Shown: piece by piece, positions 58,861 to 64,000 of the stretch | Layout of the letters: each line of letters starts with the position of its first letter | Numbering within the stretch: position 1 is the stretch's first letter | NCBI RefSeq assembly: GCF_018882285.1 | Contig: NZ_JACVOT010000001.1 | Coordinates: forward strand, 1 to 64,000 | DNA from: Polynucleobacter sp. AM-26B4 | GTDB taxonomy: Bacteria > Pseudomonadota > Gammaproteobacteria > Burkholderiales > Burkholderiaceae | Direction of reading: 5' to 3' | Length of the DNA stretch: 64,000 bases | Position numbers and translations under genes: made by a program | The notes under the pieces: model-generated | Told to the model about the DNA's origin: nothing | Seen by the model: the letters and a program-made list of their open reading frames with translations, nothing else | Database searches by the model: none

Positions 58861-61800
58861 TAAGCAGCCTCCACCATCGTTGCCGCAGCCTCTAAGTCAA
58901 CAGCAACAATTCTAGAAACACCCTGCTCTTGCATCGTGACACCAATCAATTGGCTAGCGATTTCCATGGTGATCTTGTTGTGAGAAATAAATACGAATTG
59001 AGTATTTTTAGACATTCTTGCAACCATGTCTGCATAACGACCTGTGTTCGCATCATCTAATGGCGCATCAACCTCGTCAAGCAAACAGAACGGTGCTGGG
59101 TTCAATTGGAACAATGAGAAGACCAAAGCAATCGCTGTCAAAGCTTTTTCGCCTCCTGACAACAAATGAATGGTTGAGTTCTTCTTGCCTGGTGGTTGAG
59201 CCATCACTTGAACACCAGAGTCCAAAATCTCTTCACCAGTCATCACCAATTTGGCGTTACCACCACCAAATAAGTCTGGGAATAGTTTTGCAAAGTGTTC
59301 GTTCACCTGATCAAAGGTGCCTTGCAATAATTCACGAGTTTCAGCATCAATTTTTGAAATAGCGTCTGTCAATGTATTGATCGCTTCATTCAAGTCAGCT
59401 GACTGAGCATCCAAGAATGTCTTACGCTCTTGCGCACTGGCCAACTCTTCAAGAGCCGCCATGTTCACAGGACCCAAACCTTGAATTTCTTGGTTAAGCT
59501 TGTTCACTTCAGACTGCAAAGTGCTGACTTTCATATCAGACGTTAAGCGCGCTTGTAATTCTTCAACATTGGCTTCTGCATCCATCAGCATGGTTGCAAA
59601 TTGCTCAACGTTCAAACGAGCAGCCTGCTCTTTGAGCTGAAGCTCCATCGCTTTATCACGCAAAGGTTGCAAACTGCGCTCAATCGTCAAGCGACCTTCA
59701 TCACCTTCACGCAAACGATGGGAAATGGCATCCATTTCTGTTCTGGCATTCGCCAATGCCGCTTCACGTGCACTTCTTTGAATCAATAAGTTTTGCAATG
59801 CGTCTTGGGCAGCCTCATCAGACAAACCATGCAACTCTTCTTGAGAATTACCCAAGCTCACTTGGATGTCGCCCACTTGTTGTTGTGCAGATTGTTGATC
59901 ACGCGTCAGATCACTGATTCTTTGAACCAAGGTTCTTGTATTGAAAGATGCTTCACTGGCTTCACGCTCAGACAAACGCAAGGCTTCACGGGCTTGCTCA
60001 AGAGCATGTTGTGCTGCTTGATAAGCATCTTGTGCAGTCGTCAAACTATCACCGTGCACACCTTTTTCATCTTGAACACGATCTAACTCGCCCTGACCCT
60101 CATCTCTGATCGACTGAAGTTCAGTAGATTGCTGAGTGAGCTCATTAAGTTCAAGATTGATTTGCTCTGCTCTGCTTCTGTATTTTTCATCAGCCTGAGC
60201 CAGTTGCAAACGCTCAACTTCTAAGTTGTGAGCTTCTCTCACCGCTTGCTCAGCCGATTGGCGAGCTTGCTGCGCTAGCTGATGAGCTTGATGATAAGCA
60301 GACTGCGCTCTGTTAGCTTCACTCTGTGCTTCATCAAGAATCAATTGCTGAGCTTTTAATTGCAAATCTAAGTTTTCAATTTCTTGGCCACGTGCCAATA
60401 AACCAGCCTGCTCTGAATCCTCAGCATACAACTGCAAACTCACGCGACTAACAATATGGCCCTCTTTAACCAAAAGAACACCACCTTGAGGTAGTTGTTC
60501 ACGACGACGCATCGCATCATCTAAGCTATCTGCAATATATACATTGCCCAACCACTCTTGGATCACAGCTTTGATGCCTGAGTCTTTGACCTGAACACGG
60601 CTCATCAAACTGGTCAAACCATTAATGCTTGAATCTGAATTAGAAACACCGTTACCAGAATAGAAAGCCAAACGAGATGGCGGCGCATCTTGTGCGAGAC
60701 GAACAGCCTCATTCAAATCACTTGCTTGTAAAGCGGTGACACGCTCGCGCAAGACAGCTTCAAGAGCGGTTTCCCATCCCTTTTCAACTTGCAAATCTTG
60801 CCATAAACGTTGTTTTTTATTGAGACCCTTTTGCTCTAGCCATGGACCAACCTTGGCTTGGGCTTGAACTTTTTCTTGTAAAGCTTGCAAAGCACTCAAG
60901 CGAGCCTGCGTTTGACTCAATGCTGCAGAAGATTCTTGCAGTGCCTGCTGAGCCTTTTGTCTTGTCGCATCAGCTTCTGGAACGCTCACATTGGCCGCTT
61001 CAGAAACTTCTTGTGCTTCATCAGCCTTGCGCTGAGCCATGGTTTGGCGATCAGTGGCCAGACTTAGAGCTTCAGCATCAGGCTTGACCAAACTTGATAA
61101 ATCAGCCTGTAAGCGCTCTTGACGTTGATGCAGTTGATCTAATTGACGACCAGCAGCCAAAACTCTTTCAGCCAAACTTGCTAAACGCTGATCAGTTGAA
61201 GACACAGCTTCACGAGCTTGATCCAAAGCTTTTTGTGTTTCTAAATAAGTTACTTCGTGTGCTGGTAACTTCTCTTGAACTTGGTGAAGAGCCTCTAGGA
61301 AACGCTCTTCATTTTCGCGAGCAGCCTCTAAATCAATATTGGTTTGACGTAAGGCATCGGCAGCGGCGACTTCTTGTGAAGACCAACGAGATAACTGCGC
61401 TTGTAAATCTGAAATCTGTTGCTGGAGGCGCGCGCGTGATTCTTGAACGTAACGAATCTCATTCTCAAGCTTACCCACTTCAGCATTCACTTCATAAAGC
61501 TCACCTTGAGCGGTTGATACCAAATCTTGCGATGCGTAATGAGAGCTTCTTAATTCTTCTAATTCAGCCTCTGCATGACGCAACTTGGCTGTTTGTTCTT
61601 CTAGTTGAACTTGAGCATCTCTGATCGCATTCGCGTGACGCTCTTGCTCTTTACCGGCCTCAGTCTGTCGAACCAACCACAACAATTGTTGTTGCTGTGT
61701 CATCTGAGTATTCAGGTCTTTGTATTTTTCGGCAACTTGAGCTTGACCTTCTAGCTTGGTAAGGTTTTGCGTTAACTCACGCAAGATATCTTCTACACGC

Positions 61801-62375
61801 GTCAAGTTTTCTCTGGTGTCTTCCAAACGAGATTCAGTTTCTTTGCGACGCTCTTTGTACTTAGACACACCAGCAGCCTCTTCCAAGAAAATACGCAACT
61901 CTTCTGGCTTGGCTTCAATGATTCTAGAAATCATGCCCTGGCCGATGATCGCGTAAGCGCGAGGACCTAAACCAGTGCCCATAAACATGTCATGAATATC
62001 TTTACGTCTGACTGTCTGATTGTTGATGTAGTAGCTAGAAGCTCCATCTCGGGTCAAAACACGCTTGACTGACAATTCAGCAAAAGTGCTCCATTGGCCA
62101 GCAGCACGACCATCGGTGTTATCAAAAATCAGCTCAACACTTGATCGACCAGCCGGTTTTCTTTGACCAGAGCCATTAAAAATAACGTCCTGCATGGATT
62201 CGCCACGCAGTTCGCTGGCCCGGGATTCGCCCAGAACCCAACGCACAGCGTCAATGATGTTGGATTTACCACAACCGTTGGGGCCCACAACGCCAATTAA
62301 TTGGCCTGGAAGCTCGAAATGAGTGGGGTCTACGAAGGATTTGAACCCTGAAAGTTTGATAGATTTAAGTCGCAC
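58860..62375 (-). CDS. smc: Chromosome segregation protein SMC
   Basis: A DNA-condensing ATPase. 1,171 residues from a GTG start with AAGAAG upstream. Walker A is in 'VVGPNGCGKSNIIDAVRWVL' and the Q-loop follows; two long coiled coils (~160-500 and ~670-1010) flank the hinge (~510-660, 'LEAVLRERVTALQASDLNEA'). The C-terminal head has the signature 'LLSGGEKALTAIALVFSLF' and Walker B 'FCLLDEVDAPLDDAN'. It is SMC, not MukB, by length and heads. It diverges from dapD. Confidence 0.97.
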   Translation of the reverse strand: MRLKSIKLSGFKSFVDPTHFELPGQLIGVVGPNGCGKSNIIDAVRWVLGESRASELRGESMQDVIFNGSGQRKPAGRSSVELIFDNTDGRAAGQWSTFAELSVKRVLTRDGASSYYINNQTVRRKDIHDMFMGTGLGPRAYAIIGQGMISRIIEAKPEELRIFLEEAAGVSKYKERRKETESRLEDTRENLTRVEDILRELTQNLTKLEGQAQVAEKYKDLNTQMTQQQQLLWLVRQTEAGKEQERHANAIRDAQVQLEEQTAKLRHAEAELEELRSSHYASQDLVSTAQGELYEVNAEVGKLENEIRYVQESRARLQQQISDLQAQLSRWSSQEVAAADALRQTNIDLEAARENEERFLEALHQVQEKLPAHEVTYLETQKALDQAREAVSSTDQRLASLAERVLAAGRQLDQLHQRQERLQADLSSLVKPDAEALSLATDRQTMAQRKADEAQEVSEAANVSVPEADATRQKAQQALQESSAALSQTQARLSALQALQEKVQAQAKVGPWLEQKGLNKKQRLWQDLQVEKGWETALEAVLRERVTALQASDLNEAVRLAQDAPPSRLAFYSGNGVSNSDSSINGLTSLMSRVQVKDSGIKAVIQEWLGNVYIADSLDDAMRRREQLPQGGVLLVKEGHIVSRVSLQLYAEDSEQAGLLARGQEIENLDLQLKAQQLILDEAQSEANRAQSAYHQAHQLAQQARQSAEQAVREAHNLEVERLQLAQADEKYRSRAEQINLELNELTQQSTELQSIRDEGQGELDRVQDEKGVHGDSLTTAQDAYQAAQHALEQAREALRLSEREASEASFNTRTLVQRISDLTRDQQSAQQQVGDIQVSLGNSQEELHGLSDEAAQDALQNLLIQRSAREAALANARTEMDAISHRLREGDEGRLTIERSLQPLRDKAMELQLKEQAARLNVEQFATMLMDAEANVEELQARLTSDMKVSTLQSEVNKLNQEIQGLGPVNMAALEELASAQERKTFLDAQSADLNEAINTLTDAISKIDAETRELLQGTFDQVNEHFAKLFPDLFGGGNAKLVMTGEEILDSGVQVMAQPPGKKNSTIHLLSGGEKALTAIALVFSLFQLNPAPFCLLDEVDAPLDDANTGRYADMVARMSKNTQFVFISHNKITMEIASQLIGVTMQEQGVSRIVAVDLEAAATMVEAA

Positions 62376-62451
62376 GGCTAACTTCTTTTAATGGAATCAT
62401 TGTGATGATACCAAGGTAGGGATAGAAAGAGCACTTCCTGAAGTCGACAGA

Positions 62452-62457
62452 TATAAT
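62452..62457 (+). promoter_or_regulatory. dapD: Candidate -10 element for dapD-dapE
   Basis: A perfect TATAAT 41 bases before the dapD ATG. The -35 position is not well matched, so the promoter may need an activator. The rest of the 122-base divergent gap with smc has no other clear signal. Confidence 0.45.
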
Positions 62458-62497
62458 CTAGGCTTATTACTTGTTATTTTTAAAGGAAAAAGAGTTT

Positions 62498-63331
62498 ATG
62501 GCAACGCTACAGAACATCATTGATCAAGCCTGGGAAGATCGTGCCAGCCTATCACCTTCAGCAGCCCCAAAAGAGGTTCGCGAGGCAGTGGCTACCGTAT
62601 TAGCAGGCTTAAATGACGGCTCTATTCGCGTTGCTGAGCGTCAGTCTGTGGGTAAGTGGAATGTGAATCAATGGGTTAAAAAGGCTGTTTTGATCTCTTT
62701 CCGCCTAGAAGACAACCAGGTTATGTCAGCTAGTGGCACCAATGGCTTTCCACAGTTTTACGACAAAGTTCCAACTAAATTTGCGAATTACACAGCTGAA
62801 GACTTTGCCAAAGGCGGCTTCCGTGTAGTTCCACCTGCAACGGCTCGTCGCGGTTCATTTATTGGCAAAAATGTGGTTTTAATGCCTTCATACGTCAATA
62901 TTGGTGCTTATGTGGATGAGGGCTCAATGGTTGATACATGGGCCACAGTCGGTTCATGTGCCCAAATTGGTAAGAATGTTCACCTTTCAGGCGGTGTTGG
63001 TATTGGTGGCGTTCTAGAGCCAGTTCAAGCAGGTCCAGTGATCATTGAAGATAACTGCTTCATTGGCGCACGTTCTGAAGTGGTTGAAGGCGTTGTGATT
63101 GAAGAAAACGCTGTTTTATCGATGGGCGTTTACATTGGTCAGAGTACCAAGATTTATGATCGCGAAACCGGGGAAGTTCACTATGGCCGCGTACCAGCTG
63201 GCTCAGTGGTTGTTCCTGGCTCATTGCCATCAGCATGCGGTAAATACAGCCTCTATGCAGCCATCATCGTTAAGAAGGTAGATGCTCAAACCAGAGCCAA
63301 AACAGCCATTAACGATCTCTTAAGAGACTAA
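62498..63331 (+). CDS. dapD: 2,3,4,5-tetrahydropyridine-2,6-dicarboxylate N-succinyltransferase
   Basis: The succinylase step of lysine/diaminopimelate synthesis. 277 residues from '[19 protein letters not shown]'; AAAGGA lies about ten bases upstream, and a TTG nine codons earlier is not family-like. It has an N-terminal helical domain and a hexapeptide beta-helix ('[20 protein letters not shown]', '[20 protein letters not shown]'). dapE follows by 22 bases. Confidence 0.97.
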   Translation: MATLQNIIDQAWEDRASLSPSAAPKEVREAVATVLAGLNDGSIRVAERQSVGKWNVNQWVKKAVLISFRLEDNQVMSASGTNGFPQFYDKVPTKFANYTAEDFAKGGFRVVPPATARRGSFIGKNVVLMPSYVNIGAYVDEGSMVDTWATVGSCAQIGKNVHLSGGVGIGGVLEPVQAGPVIIEDNCFIGARSEVVEGVVIEENAVLSMGVYIGQSTKIYDRETGEVHYGRVPAGSVVVPGSLPSACGKYSLYAAIIVKKVDAQTRAKTAINDLLRD

Positions 63332-63344
63332 GCTAACTCATTAA

Positions 63345-64000
<656 letters not shown>

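Noticed and set aside
61094..61624. A 176-codon open frame on the plus strand opposite smc
   Set aside because: It lies antisense to the coiled coil, whose codon bias readily leaves the opposite frame open; there is no ribosome-binding site or recognisable domain.

Overview
The window is a contiguous piece of a betaproteobacterial chromosome, most like the Burkholderiaceae and within them a low-GC freshwater genome of the Polynucleobacter type. This rests on gene content and order (smc-zipA-ligA; selO-msrB-yciB-bolA-PPIase; rpsB-tsf // pyrH-frr-uppS-cdsA-dxr-rseP-bamA-skp-lpxD-fabZ-lpxA-lpxB-rnhB; map-glnD), on a QueE of the CX14CX2C type known from Burkholderia, and on the AT-leaning codon use. 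The genus is an inference. I found no rRNA, tRNA, insertion sequence, prophage or CRISPR array. Coding density is very high and no stretch over 300 bases lacks a gene.

Layout. (1) 1-6.6 kb, surface and envelope module: the 3' part of a very large MBG/YDG-repeat exoprotein, followed on the same strand by a TonB-ExbB-ExbD energy-transducing set, then a bactofilin and a small RodZ-like HTH protein. (2) 6.6-11.7 kb, minus strand: a Rossmann/SAF-domain oxidoreductase, a secreted parvulin, BolA, YciB, MsrB and the AMPylase SelO. (3) 11.8-14.8 kb: a hotdog thioesterase translationally coupled to a 7TM-DISM sensor kinase and its OmpR-type response regulator. (4) 14.8-25 kb: a TANGO2-like NRDE protein and YgfZ facing the classic mltG-tmk-holB-tatD operon, then an ankyrin protein, DUF3293, glyoxalase I, a SprT-like protein, a small lipoprotein, DUF1289 and a YbiT-like ABC-F protein. 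(5) 25-33.6 kb, minus strand: LD-carboxypeptidase, TadA, QueD, QueE, a B12-binding radical SAM protein, GuaA, GuaB, RnfH and RatA. (6) 33.6-37.4 kb: SmpB converging on PEP synthase, which diverges from its regulatory kinase PpsR. (7) 37.4-52.2 kb, minus strand: a long envelope/translation cluster from rpsB-tsf through isoprenoid, phospholipid and lipid A synthesis and outer-membrane assembly to rnhB and a SpoU methyltransferase. (8) 52.4-64 kb: map-glnD converging on ligA-zipA-smc, and the lysine/peptidoglycan genes dapD and dapE, the latter cut by the window edge.

Most of the window is housekeeping. The accessory signals I consider worth following are: the adhesin/TonB pairing with an HMW1-like C-terminal cysteine pair; the guaB start region, where a hairpin in read-through RNA would bury the ribosome-binding site but the local promoter starts inside the hairpin; the ppsA terminator embedded in the smpB coding sequence; a site-2 protease that appears to lack its second PDZ domain; the structured rpsB leader; and a radical SAM protein with a CX4CX2C cluster motif. 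I did not find a convincing wholly new system; the adhesin/TonB locus is the best candidate, and its 5' part lies outside the window.
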